This document shows positions 31,799 to 39,873 of a stretch of DNA of 39,873 bases, piece after piece (positions within the stretch are counted from its first letter, which is position 1; every line of letters starts with the position of its first letter). The notes under the pieces are model-generated. The model did not search any database, was not told where the DNA came from, and was given only the letters and a program-made list of their open reading frames with translations. The position numbers and the translations under genes were made by a program. The stretch is from Prevotella sp. CAG:732 (GTDB lineage Bacteria > Bacteroidota > Bacteroidia > Bacteroidales > Bacteroidaceae): assembly GCA_000436035.1 (NCBI GenBank), contig FR893182.1, positions 1 through 39,873 on the forward strand. The letters are read 5' to 3'.

Positions 31799-34636
31799 TT
31801 ACAACTTGATGTTTTGCGCCTTCAGATACTCCGTTGGAGTCATGCCTTCCACACGACGGAAGGTGCTGAAGAAGCTCGATTTCTTGAAGCCGCATTTCTC
31901 GCTCAACGCCGTCAAGGTGTATTTTTTATACTCGCCCTCGGCTATCAGTCGCTTGAACTCTTCCAAGCGATAACGGTTGATAAATTCATAATAGTTCTCC
32001 TTCACATAGAGACTGAACACCTGGCTCAGCTTGCTGGATGACAAACCGAGCACTTCGGCAAGGTCGCTCATCTTCAGGTCGGGATTGATATAGCATTGCT
32101 TCTCCTCGATGTAAGCCTTCATCCTCTCCACGATGTCGGCGAACTCCTTCTCATCGACTTTCACTCGAGCATACTTGGTGGTCGTTGCCTTACCTATTGT
32201 CTCTTCCACATCCGATTCAAGACTCTCGTTCTCTAAGTCTTGCTGCACTTCCATCTCTGCCTTTTCCTGCTCTATCTCCATCAAGGCACCCTCTATCTCG
32301 TTGCGCTCGTCGAGGAGCACCTGGGTGTTCTTATGATAGTTGCGCCACATCAGCAAGAGGATGATGGCTGCTATCAAAATGATGAGTTCGAGGATGGCTA
32401 GCCAAGAAGGCAATACCGTAATCTGATAGGTTCGCTCCGTGGCTGGCGCACCTGCCAAGCGCACCTTCAAGTGGTGTATGCCTGGCCATAAGTGGGTAAT
32501 CTCCACATCCTTGCCATCGCTTACGCTTCGCCAAACCTCATCGCCCTCCATCTTATACTGATAGAGTCGTCCATACTGTCGTGCATAGTCTTGCAACAAG
32601 ATGCGGAAGGATAGTTTCTCCGAGAGGATGTTCCAACGGATGCTGATACGATGCTCATCGTTGGCATGGTCTTCGAGGGCATACTCCATCAAGTCGCTTC
32701 CTCGACGGATGTCGTAGAGAGCGATGTGGTAAGGATTATGGCGCAACCAACTCTCCAATGCCTGTCGGTTCACCCTCATCAATCCATTGGAGGTAGCCAC
32801 CCAGACATTCCCCTTGGCATCCATGTGTATGCCATCGGAGTTGATGAACTGGCACATCAAACCCTCGCCATAACCAAAATGCTGCAAGTCTTGCATCTGA
32901 TAGTTCAAGCGATACAACCCTTGGTCGGTGGCTATCCAGTAATATCCCTTCATGTCGTCCAAGAACCCATAGCACTTGCTGCCCACAAACTCGTTGGGCA
33001 TCTCCAACTGCCCGAATCGGGTCATTGCCGGATTCGTATAGAATATCTGAGTCTGCTTTGGGAAGAACATCAAACCTTGATGCCCCCTTACGCAGCCCAA
33101 GTTCACTTCCGTATTGAAGAAACCTTTTGGGAAATGAGCGTTCTCGAATGTTTGCGTAGCTGCCACATAGAGCGATATGCCTTGCGAGCAAGCCCATCCG
33201 TTGCCTTTGTTGTCGAATCTGACGGTGGTGACACCACCACAAAGCCGGGAATTGTTCTCGGTATATCTCATGATATGTCCCTCGCCATTCCACACGAAGA
33301 CACCCTCACTTGTGCCTATCCACAACTTGCCGTCTCGGCTCACATCAAGCGAGGCTATCGTGGCTGTCGTCAGCAAAGGTTCACCAGGAATACGAGAGAC
33401 AGCAAAGGTTTGCGGATTCAAGATCAACAAGCCTCCATCGTAGGTGCCGATATAATATTGTCCCTTGTAAAAAAGTATATTGGTAATGATATGAGCTCCC
33501 AATAATTGCTCCATCGGAATCAATTTCATCATCTTACGAGCCTCATCCACATAGTACAAGCCCTCGTTGGTACCTATGATTTTCACCTGGTTGCCGATGT
33601 AGAAGGAACGCACATTCAAGCCCTCGGTCGTGAAGTCGCCGAAGTGATAACGCTGGAAGATGGGAGCCTTATAATAAGTATAAGACATGCCGAAGCGGAA
33701 GAAGCCAAACCAGTTGACTCCATGCACATCCTTGACGAAGCAATAGATAGCATCACTCGGTAGGCGATGTTTTCTATCGCCTTTCACGTAATACATCTCC
33801 TTGATCTTCGCCGTGTTGGCATCAAGCAAGAAAGCACCCGAACCATCCGTTGCCACCGTCACCTCTCCATGCGAAGTCGCTTGCAAGAAGGTGATGATAT
33901 TGCCAACGCCCGAAATCGGACGGGGAGCTGCATGGGATTTCAAACTATAGACAAACAAGCCATTGTTCTTGGTTCCGATAAAGAACTTGTCTTTCCAAAT
34001 CGCCAAGCGGCTTAACGCAGCACCTTTCGGCATTTTTTCGGCAATCACATACGAGCGATACTTGCCAGTCTGAGGCACATAACTGTTGAGGGCATAGCGG
34101 CTCAAGAACCAGACGTTACCTTTTGCATCCGCCTTGATGTCTCTCACACCATTCTCCACACCCATCTGTGTAGCCCCCACGGTGATGACTCGGCTTCCCT
34201 TTTCATCAAAGACATGAAAGCCCTCACGGTTGCCTGCATAGAGTTTTCCCTTGAAAGCCAAGATCGTTTCCGCCTTGCCGATTTCCGGATGAATTTGTCG
34301 GAAGTCTGCCTCTCCCTTACGCTTTGCGAAGATTCCCTTGCCTGTGGCTGCATAGATGGTATGATCTTCGCTCTCGCAGAGTTCGAAGACATACGTGCCC
34401 TCACCTCCAGGTTTGAAGGTGACGATACGCTTGCCGTTATAGAGACTGACACCATCGCTGGTGGCAAGCCACATTCGTCCTAGATGGTCGGGCATAATAC
34501 GAGAGACCGACTCGCCCGAGAGTCCGTCCTCCTTGGTTACAAAGTGAAAAACCTCGTCATTGACGATGTCAGCACGACAAACCGCCAAGCTACACATCAT
34601 CAATAAGAGGCATATATAATAATGTATATATTTCAT
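31799..34636 (-). CDS. Membrane propeller/Y_Y_Y regulator with AraC domain, no kinase
   Basis: A 945-residue regulator. After a signal sequence (residues 1-22), the periplasmic part is a double seven-bladed propeller of Reg_prop repeats (MPDHLGRMWLATSDGVSLYN, ISRDG-type blades such as DVSRDGKLWIGTSEGVFVWN, and DAKGNVWVATSNGLMRV) to about 630. A Y_Y_Y domain follows (about 660-740, LYQYKMEGDEVW, WPGIHHLKVRL). One membrane helix lies at about 746-763, then a coiled coil (772-810), and an AraC-type DNA-binding domain ends the protein (835-942; LSEKCGFKKSSFFSTFRRVE). Classical hybrid two-component systems carry HisKA, HATPase and receiver domains between membrane helix and AraC; here about 80 residues stand in their place. 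It is therefore probably a one-component, membrane-tethered sensor-regulator of the glycan locus. It has a full promoter of its own. Confidence 0.88.
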   Translation of the reverse strand: MKYIHYYICLLLMMCSLAVCRADIVNDEVFHFVTKEDGLSGESVSRIMPDHLGRMWLATSDGVSLYNGKRIVTFKPGGEGTYVFELCESEDHTIYAATGKGIFAKRKGEADFRQIHPEIGKAETILAFKGKLYAGNREGFHVFDEKGSRVITVGATQMGVENGVRDIKADAKGNVWFLSRYALNSYVPQTGKYRSYVIAEKMPKGAALSRLAIWKDKFFIGTKNNGLFVYSLKSHAAPRPISGVGNIITFLQATSHGEVTVATDGSGAFLLDANTAKIKEMYYVKGDRKHRLPSDAIYCFVKDVHGVNWFGFFRFGMSYTYYKAPIFQRYHFGDFTTEGLNVRSFYIGNQVKIIGTNEGLYYVDEARKMMKLIPMEQLLGAHIITNILFYKGQYYIGTYDGGLLILNPQTFAVSRIPGEPLLTTATIASLDVSRDGKLWIGTSEGVFVWNGEGHIMRYTENNSRLCGGVTTVRFDNKGNGWACSQGISLYVAATQTFENAHFPKGFFNTEVNLGCVRGHQGLMFFPKQTQIFYTNPAMTRFGQLEMPNEFVGSKCYGFLDDMKGYYWIATDQGLYRLNYQMQDLQHFGYGEGLMCQFINSDGIHMDAKGNVWVATSNGLMRVNRQALESWLRHNPYHIALYDIRRGSDLMEYALEDHANDEHRISIRWNILSEKLSFRILLQDYARQYGRLYQYKMEGDEVWRSVSDGKDVEITHLWPGIHHLKVRLAGAPATERTYQITVLPSWLAILELIILIAAIILLLMWRNYHKNTQVLLDERNEIEGALMEIEQEKAEMEVQQDLENESLESDVEETIGKATTTKYARVKVDEKEFADIVERMKAYIEEKQCYINPDLKMSDLAEVLGLSSSKLSQVFSLYVKENYYEFINRYRLEEFKRLIAEGEYKKYTLTALSEKCGFKKSSFFSTFRRVEGMTPTEYLKAQNIKL

Positions 34637-34678
34637 TGTTTTGATCCTTGCAAGCTATTCAGGTATTGTATTCGCTTG

Positions 34679-34709
34679 CAAAGATAGTACAAATCGAAGA
34701 AAACACCAA
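34679..34709 (-). promoter_or_regulatory. Promoter of the propeller/AraC regulator
   Basis: On the minus strand TTG (34709-34707), 20-nt spacer, TATCTTTG (34686-34679), 42 nt before ATG 34636. Confidence 0.8.
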
Positions 34710-34783
34710 ACTTTTGCTGGTTTTTCTCACAAACATCGCCATAGCCACTAGGGACTAAGGTTGGGATGCGTGGCATCAAGCAT

Positions 34784-36691
34784 TTACTTCTGCCAATATA
34801 CCGCATAGCGGCAGTGGTGGGCATCATAGAATGGAATGAGTTCCACTCCTGCCTTCGTCTTGAAGTCCTTGATGCTCTTCAAGCCATCGTACTTCGCTTT
34901 CTCCACTACCGATGATGGTATCTTGAAGTCGAAGGTATAGTAATCATTGTACTTCGTAGGGTCGCTGAAAGGATGCTCTACCTTGTCGAGCTTGCCAGCC
35001 ATCACGATTGGACCATACACCAAAGCCACCTTGGAAGCATCATCCTTGGTCGCCTCCTCTCGGAGTTGCATACCCAACTGCACTTCCACCTTGTCGCCTG
35101 CCTTCCATTGACGAGAGATAGCCACGTAGCCATCTGTTCCTTTCGTAGCCTTTACCTTCTTGCCATTCACCTTGATGTCCATCTTGGTTGCCCAATATGG
35201 ATAGCGGAGACGAAGGGAGAAAGCCTTTGACTTGCCACCTACCGTCAAGGTCGTAGTGGATGACTGGGGGAAAGCGGTCTGTTGGGTGATAGTCGTTCCC
35301 TCCCAATCCACTTGTGATGGGATGAAGAGATTTACATAGAGACTTGGCTTTTCGACATTACCTTTCAGGGATGCGTTGCCTTTTGTCGAGGTGGAAGCAT
35401 CGGAATGGAAATAGATGCTGGACGCATACTTCACATGACTCTCGAAGCCACTGCCCACACAGCACCAGAAACTGCTGTCTCTCGTAGAATACAAGCGATA
35501 AGCACCCGTTTGCAATGGGGTAAAATAGCATACCATCGAACTCTCAGGGTCTTGTTGACCAAGGATATGATTGTAAAGCGCACGCTCGTAGTAATCTGCT
35601 ATCTTGCTCGATGGATTCCAAGAGAAGAGGTGGTCGGCAAGCTTCAGGAGATTGTAGGTGCAACAGTTCTCACCATCATAGCCTGTGAGATGCTTGCTCT
35701 GCTCCGTTGGCTTGAAGAGATGCTCCTTATCAGATAACTCACCTGTCACAAAGGCATGGTCGTTCACCAAGGTCCAGAAGAGGAGTTCTGCCGCCTTGCG
35801 ACTGTCCTTGGCACCAAAGAGTTCGTAGTTGCGAGCCTCACCCAAGAGTTTCGGGATGAACGTATTGGCGTGGTTGGCACCCAAGTCGGGGTTGCCAGCC
35901 TTCAATGGGTCTATCTTCTCGTTATGATAGAAATAGCGAGCCACCCAGAGGTATCGCTCATCTTGGGTGAGGGCATAGAGTTCATACATCGCCTCATTGA
36001 ATCCACCGAACTCATTGCGTATCATCTTCTTGCGAGTTTCCTCAGAGAGTGGTTTGAGCTTGTTGTAAACCCAGTCGCCCATGCCTTTTGCCATCTCCAA
36101 GGCTTTCTCATTGCCCATCATCTGGTACTGGTCTATCAAGCCCTGCACGATTTTATGGAGCGTATAGAAAGGTGCCCACACGCTCTTGCCTTGAATATTT
36201 CGGTCGATGAGTCCTTCTGCGAAGGCACTCAGATAGCCCCCTCTGCCGTATGCCAGCTGCACCTCGGCTAGCCCGTTCACGATACTATCCGCCTTTGCCT
36301 TCACTGCCTTCGAGCCTGTCTGGGCATAGAGGGTGGCGTATGCCGAGAGGAGATGTCCCGTGATATGACCACGAAGGTCGCAGTCGAGGGATTCCCATCC
36401 GCCGAGTTTCTTCACCGTCATATATCCTCCCTCTCTGCTAGAGAAAGCACCGCTGGTATTGCGGAAGCTCTGCAAGAGCGAGCTTACAGGTATCGACATC
36501 ATCCAAGCCGAGTCTCGCTTCATGTTCTCTTGGAAGCGAGAAGGAAGGAGACGTACCTGATTCATACGGAAAGGTTGGCACTTCATACTGCCACCGTTTC
36601 CGACAGCAAGAGCCTTACCTCCTGAGGAAAGGACATTAAAACTGCTTGCCACAAGCAAGCCTGCCACGATTGCTATTGATTTCTTGTTCAT
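34784..36691 (-). CDS. GH127/GH146-type beta-L-arabinofuranosidase
   Basis: A 635-residue secreted glycosidase with the alpha/alpha-barrel fold of GH127/GH146. Those enzymes remove beta-linked L-arabinofuranose using a zinc-bound cysteine nucleophile. Visible motifs are LGGWESLDCDLRGHITGHLL near 96-115, FYTLHKIVQGLIDQYQ, FGGFNEAMYELYALT (228-242), GENCCTYNLLKLADHLF and FWCCVGSGFESHVKYA. E341, C343 and the pair C410-C411 match the Glu-Cys-Cys-Cys zinc set described for HypBA1 (E338, C340, C417, C418), so the enzyme should be active. Another GH127 activity is known on a branched acidic sugar of rhamnogalacturonan II, so the exact substrate stays open. The signal peptide is at residues 1-24. It follows the esterase gene, and its promoter overlaps that gene's end. 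Confidence 0.88.
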   Translation of the reverse strand: MNKKSIAIVAGLLVASSFNVLSSGGKALAVGNGGSMKCQPFRMNQVRLLPSRFQENMKRDSAWMMSIPVSSLLQSFRNTSGAFSSREGGYMTVKKLGGWESLDCDLRGHITGHLLSAYATLYAQTGSKAVKAKADSIVNGLAEVQLAYGRGGYLSAFAEGLIDRNIQGKSVWAPFYTLHKIVQGLIDQYQMMGNEKALEMAKGMGDWVYNKLKPLSEETRKKMIRNEFGGFNEAMYELYALTQDERYLWVARYFYHNEKIDPLKAGNPDLGANHANTFIPKLLGEARNYELFGAKDSRKAAELLFWTLVNDHAFVTGELSDKEHLFKPTEQSKHLTGYDGENCCTYNLLKLADHLFSWNPSSKIADYYERALYNHILGQQDPESSMVCYFTPLQTGAYRLYSTRDSSFWCCVGSGFESHVKYASSIYFHSDASTSTKGNASLKGNVEKPSLYVNLFIPSQVDWEGTTITQQTAFPQSSTTTLTVGGKSKAFSLRLRYPYWATKMDIKVNGKKVKATKGTDGYVAISRQWKAGDKVEVQLGMQLREEATKDDASKVALVYGPIVMAGKLDKVEHPFSDPTKYNDYYTFDFKIPSSVVEKAKYDGLKSIKDFKTKAGVELIPFYDAHHCRYAVYWQK

Positions 36692-36748
36692 GATGATGTT
36701 TCGATTGTAAGATACTTGTACTGATTCTACAAGATAATACGGATATGG

Positions 36749-36779
36749 AAAAGATAGTACGCAAAAAGCCTTATCTCAA
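36749..36779 (-). promoter_or_regulatory. Promoter of the GH127-type gene, inside the esterase 3' end
   Basis: On the minus strand TTG (36779-36777), 20-nt spacer, TATCTTTT (36756-36749; one mismatch to TAnnTTTG). The TTG lies within the last codons of the upstream esterase gene, which ends at 36771. Confidence 0.65.
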
Positions 36780-38225
36780 TCTTTCCATTACGTCCTTTGG
36801 AATATCAATGCGAATAGGTTGCACCGCTCCCTTGTATTCCTTATCGGCATCGGCTACCGCCACCAACCAACAGGTGAAAGACCTGCGTGCATTGTCCCAC
36901 CCTGCCTCGTATGGATAGAAGCGGAAGGTGGTATCATTGATTTTCTTCACGGGTCCATTAATCACCTCTATATGAGGTTTCTTCTTGCCATGCTCCAGGG
37001 CTGATTTGCCATGCGAGCTATCCGTATAGACTGCCTTTATGTGAAAGGTGATGCCCTCCATATCTTGCAAGTCAAGTTTCATACCACCTTGCAACTTTTC
37101 ATCGTATGGCACCAACTTACCTTCATACTCGAAGCCCACATACTGTACCTTCTTACCTGTCGTCTCCAGGTATCGAGCCTCTGTCATTTCTGCCATTTCC
37201 TGGTCAAAATACCAAAAAGCATCATGCTTATCGCCCTTATATATATAATAAGGTGAAGGAAGAGGACGAGAAGCGGAAGCCTGCTCAGGCATTTTTCCCT
37301 TGTCTGCTCCATCCGTGCCCATCATATCGGAATGGAATCTCTCTGCAAGCCAACCATCCTTAGGATTGAGTTTACGGAGCGTTCCATCACTATTCAAACG
37401 CTGTTCTAACGCCTTTTGAATGAACTTCACCAAATACATGGCAGTCTTATCACCACAGTCGAAATGACCTCTACCGGTATCACAGAGGAAGGAGATGCAA
37501 CTCTCGGGGTACATCATGCGAAAGGCAAGGGCTGGATTCACACGAGCCTCCCACCATTCATACTCGCCTTCCACCATCAAGCCCGGTATGCCATCGATGT
37601 TGCGATGACGTCCCCACTCCACATTATCCCTGCCATATCCACAGAGGTTGGTACGAGGAGCATCACCATGGAAGGAGATGATGCAAAGCGTGCGATTCGG
37701 GTTCCAAGCCGCAAAGTTCCATGGGAAAGTAGCTTGAGCGGAATGCCCCAAAGGGATGATGGGAGCCTTGGCTATCTCGGCATGACCGCTCTGGTCAGCA
37801 AGATTGCCCATCATCTCCTCGAAGATGTTCTGTGCCCCCGAAGTAGGACTCCAATCATTGCTGAAAGCTGGAGCCACCCATACCATCGCCACACCTAGTT
37901 GCTTCATCTGAGCTTGGAACTTCGGATTCTTATAGATAGCCTCCTCCGTCATATTCTGTTGGGAGAGTATCACAGCCTTCACCTTTTTGCACCCATCTGG
38001 CACCCAAAGGTAAGCCACCGGTGCCTTCCCCGTTTCATTGGAGATATAGCCTCGCAATGCGACCGACCACTGGTACATACCGTTTCCTCCCACACCTACG
38101 GCATGAGCTACACCTACCAAGATGCCTTGCAACAGCAAGACCATCATCACAACTTTCATTGCCATGCTCTTCAGAAGAGAGCACAGGCTCCATTCGATTC
38201 TCTCATTCATTCTTTCCATCTTCAT
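36771..38225 (-). CDS. Secreted alpha/beta-hydrolase, probable carbohydrate esterase
   Basis: A 484-residue exported protein. A long basic N-region precedes the hydrophobic signal core (VVMMVLLLQGILVGVAHAVG). The alpha/beta-hydrolase core contains AVILSQQNMTEEAIY, VWVAPAFSND, the nucleophile elbow PLGHSAQATFPW with S162, ISFHGDAPRTN, GEYEWWEARVNPAL and GRGHFDCGDKTAMY with candidate catalytic H254. The C-terminal 150 residues are beta-rich. In a glycan locus this suggests removal of methyl or acetyl esters. The RG-II methylesterase family CE19 is one candidate, but I cannot confirm the family. The frame is open to 38258, but the -7 element lies at 38256-38263, so translation must begin at or after ATG 38225. 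It is the first gene of the locus. Confidence 0.7.
   Translation of the reverse strand: MKMERMNERIEWSLCSLLKSMAMKVVMMVLLLQGILVGVAHAVGVGGNGMYQWSVALRGYISNETGKAPVAYLWVPDGCKKVKAVILSQQNMTEEAIYKNPKFQAQMKQLGVAMVWVAPAFSNDWSPTSGAQNIFEEMMGNLADQSGHAEIAKAPIIPLGHSAQATFPWNFAAWNPNRTLCIISFHGDAPRTNLCGYGRDNVEWGRHRNIDGIPGLMVEGEYEWWEARVNPALAFRMMYPESCISFLCDTGRGHFDCGDKTAMYLVKFIQKALEQRLNSDGTLRKLNPKDGWLAERFHSDMMGTDGADKGKMPEQASASRPLPSPYYIYKGDKHDAFWYFDQEMAEMTEARYLETTGKKVQYVGFEYEGKLVPYDEKLQGGMKLDLQDMEGITFHIKAVYTDSSHGKSALEHGKKKPHIEVINGPVKKINDTTFRFYPYEAGWDNARRSFTCWLVAVADADKEYKGAVQPIRIDIPKDVMERLR
37238..37258 (+). repeat. 21-bp segment shared with 8226-8246
   Basis: Identical on the plus strand to the segment in the lipoprotein leader at 8226. 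Here it lies within the esterase gene, where the minus strand encodes part of PSPYYIYKGDKH. Confidence 0.6.
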
Positions 38226-38255
38226 AGTCTTTTTATAATGATACGGACCACGGTG

Positions 38256-38263
38256 CAAAGATA
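38256..38263 (-). promoter_or_regulatory. -7 element (TATCTTTG) for the esterase gene
   Basis: The minus strand reads TATCTTTG from 38263 to 38256. Transcription should begin near 38249, which rules out the upstream in-frame start at 38258 and supports ATG 38225. No TTG is found at the 20-nt spacing. Confidence 0.6.
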
Positions 38264-38283
38264 CGCAATAAGCATATTATTAT

Positions 38284-38291
38284 TATATTTG
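38284..38291 (+). promoter_or_regulatory. -7 element (TATATTTG) for the ATPase remnant
   Basis: TATATTTG fits TAnnTTTG and lies 22 nt before ATG 38314. It is divergent from the esterase -7 element, 20 nt away. Confidence 0.5.
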
Positions 38292-38313
38292 CAACCAAAA
38301 AGAGGAAACTATT

Positions 38314-38638
38314 ATGCTTATCGGAAGAGAAAAAGAAATAAAGACATTGCAACAAGCCTACCACTCGGAATACTCTGAGTTTGTGGCTGTTTACAGTCGT
38401 CGTCGCATCGGAAAGACCTTCCTTATCAGAGAGGCGTTCAACTATCAATTCACGTTTCAACATACGGGCGTGTACAAGGAATCCCTCAAAAAGCAACTCC
38501 GCAACTTCCGAGATGCCTTGAAGATGAGCGGTATGAAGAAGGGAAACATCCTCACTCGGTGCTCAAATCGACATGGTGATTGACAGAAACGACAACATCA
38601 TCAACCTTTGCGAGATTAAGTTCACCAAAGGAGATTAG
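38314..38638 (+). pseudogene. AAA ATPase (DUF234-type), internally deleted and frameshifted
   Basis: The first 75 or so codons encode the N-terminus of the archaeal-type ATPase family found widely in Bacteroides: MLIGREKEIKTLQQAYHSEY, then the P-loop VYSRRRIGKTFLIREAF. The frame then ends in LTRCSNRHGD and a stop. In another frame, from 38558, GAQIDMVIDRNDNIINLCEI continues to a TAG at 38636-38638. This is the usual C-terminal nuclease-like end (GAQIDxxIDR...NLCEIKF) of the same family. Full-length members have roughly 370-400 residues, so about 280 are missing and the join is out of frame. Walker A is kept; Walker B and the helical domain are lost. It overlaps the next pseudogene's end by 4 nt. 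Non-functional as ATPase. Confidence 0.85.
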
Positions 38639-39637
38639 CGTTCCACGATTTTCCATTCACCGATGGTTCGCTTGTCACTATCGTAGTTGACACCAACCTT
38701 AACCAATCGCTTACCATCTGCAGAATAAGGTATCAAGTAACCTTTATCATCAATCTGTTGTAGAGCTTCATCAGCACTCTTGTCATATTTCAGTTCCATC
38801 ACATAGATGGTGTCTGGCATGTGGAGCACTGCGTCTGCCCTGCCAATGGCACTATCTTCCTCTACCTTGATATAGGCTCCCAGAAGATTGAAGATGAGAT
38901 AGAACACTGTCTGGAAATCCTTCTCATTCTTGTTGGACAGGCGATTGGAGATGCTGACAAGATAGGCTTGCATCTTCTGCAAGGCACCATCCATCGTACC
39001 GTCATAAAGTTGCTCCAAGAATTCGAAGATGAATCCATTGTTGTCCATTTGTATTGGCGACAGATAATTAGGAGCCAATGATTTCACCATACCCAAACGA
39101 ACTTCCTTATTAGGATAATCCAATTGAAAACTCTGCAATATCGGATTATATTTCTTGATGGTGAGATAACCACTTTGATACAGAAGAGGCACTGCCGATG
39201 TCATTTGCTCAGGAGAAACATCAAAGTCATCTACGGAAGCACTTTTCTTCTCAATATCCAAGATTCCCACATGATACTTTTGTAGGGTCTTGATGAGATA
39301 GCTTGGCGTACCAGAACTAAACCAATAAGCTGCAACTTTCTGACTTCTTAAAGCTTTAACCAAACTGAATGGATTGAATACATCTTCTGAATTCTCACTA
39401 AAATGATAGCCATCATAGAAGTTCTTCAACTCCTCTACCGTTTCATCAAAAGTCTTACCCAACGCCTTGGCTAGTATCTCCACATCCGCCTTCATCTCTG
39501 TCAGAAGTTCTGTCTTGCTGATACCGCAAATGGCAGATATGCACAATATATTTTGTCTTATCGACATATACATAGTTACCTTCACGTATTTTTGAAAAGG
39601 TTTGCATCCCTACAGGATATTTTCTTATCTCTTCCAT
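38635..39637 (-). pseudogene. AAA-ATPase-like/PD-(D/E)XK protein, internally deleted and frameshifted
   Basis: The minus strand starts MEEIRKYPVGMQTFSKIREG then NYVYVDKTKYI, the exact N-terminus of the AAA-ATPase-like (PF09820-type) family. The next expected part, with the P-loop (RPRRFGKS type), is missing. After about 39545 a different frame continues with CISAICGISKTELLTEMKAD and runs intact to 38635. That part keeps the lid region (LKNFYDGYHFSENSEDVFNP) and the C-terminal nuclease domain with the PD-(D/E)XK residues in GRADAVLHMPDTIYVMELKY. Members normally have about 510-530 residues, so about 150-200 are gone. A shorter start within the second frame could still give a nuclease-only protein (up to 316 codons). 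A GTG start at 39658 is an alternative for the original N-terminus. Confidence 0.82.
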
Positions 39638-39773
39638 AGCTTCGTTTTTGAAATCCACTGCGAAGTTACAAAGAAATCATCATATTACCAAAGATTTAGG
39701 GAAGAAAATAGGAAGGGGCAAGAGATTTTGGTGAAACAGTCTGATTAGATTATTTCCATCACTAGGGAGAAAT

Positions 39774-39801
39774 AAAAAAGTCCCGACTTTTTCGGAAAAA
39801 G
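39774..39801 (+). repeat. Partial copy of the 1936 terminator hairpin
   Basis: AAAAAAGTCCCGA (39774-39786) is identical to 1936-1948, followed by CTTTTTCGGAAAAAG, a 6-bp stem with a 3-nt loop. It looks like a degenerate terminator of the same type. Apart from it, 39659-39873 shows no gene or other feature I can support. Confidence 0.5.
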
Positions 39802-39873
39802 AATGACTAAAAAAGCAAAAAATAGCAGATTTGAGCTTTTGTTTTGAGTTTCAAGTGGTTGTGGCAGTCGTTG

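Noticed and set aside
32651..33505. Plus-strand open frame of 284 codons opposite the propeller/AraC regulator
   Set aside because: No domain, no promoter or start context; it mirrors the coding strand of a well-supported gene.

Overview
The window reads as a chromosomal segment of a Bacteroidales bacterium, most probably of the Prevotella/Segatella group. The grounds are a SusC/SusD locus, a propeller-type AraC sensor, many lipobox lipoproteins and small outer-membrane barrels, and the Bacteroidetes promoter signature: several starts are preceded by TAnnTTTG, and six of these have TTG exactly 20 nt upstream. Nothing points to a plasmid or an intact prophage, and no CRISPR array was seen. The genus is inferred from style, not from a marker gene comparison.

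Left part (1-11853), mostly housekeeping. The 3' end of argS is followed by an RNase H-like gene, a small beta-barrel gene, and a convergent ribD with a 52-residue small ORF behind it. Then come prmC, recX-comF (overlapping), and a pyrE-SRPBCC-argH-lipoprotein run. tRNA-Gly(GCC) and tRNA-Leu(UAA) lead into a DUF4369/thioredoxin-fold lipoprotein that has lost its CXXC, and yifB/comM follows.

Middle (11854-19690). A RhuM-family gene with its own promoter is cut to 114 codons. It is followed by a gene-free stretch (about 12308-12668) with a nested inverted repeat and a roughly 22-nt phased degenerate repeat. Two minus-strand envelope genes come next (an SH3/membrane protein and a DUF4595-like lipoprotein). 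A TPR histidine kinase / LuxR-type response regulator pair and metG complete this part.

Right part (19726-38225), all on the minus strand: a polysaccharide utilisation locus. In transcription order it holds a secreted alpha/beta-hydrolase esterase, a GH127/146-type beta-L-arabinofuranosidase, and a membrane-bound propeller/Y_Y_Y/AraC regulator with no histidine kinase or receiver domain. Then follow an ECF sigma factor, SusC, SusD, an Ig-like (BIG2) surface lipoprotein, an alginate-lyase-fold polysaccharide lyase (PL38-like), a DNRLRE (CBM96-like) protein, a beta-barrel protein and a GH88 unsaturated uronyl hydrolase. Lyase plus GH88 implies a uronic-acid-containing glycan: the lyase makes chains ending in an unsaturated uronate, SusCD imports them, and GH88 removes the unsaturated residue. 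The esterase and GH127 would strip ester and L-arabinofuranose decorations.

Right end (38256-39873). Two convergent AAA-ATPase/nuclease-family genes each have an internal deletion and a frameshift. They are followed by about 215 nt with only a weak hairpin.
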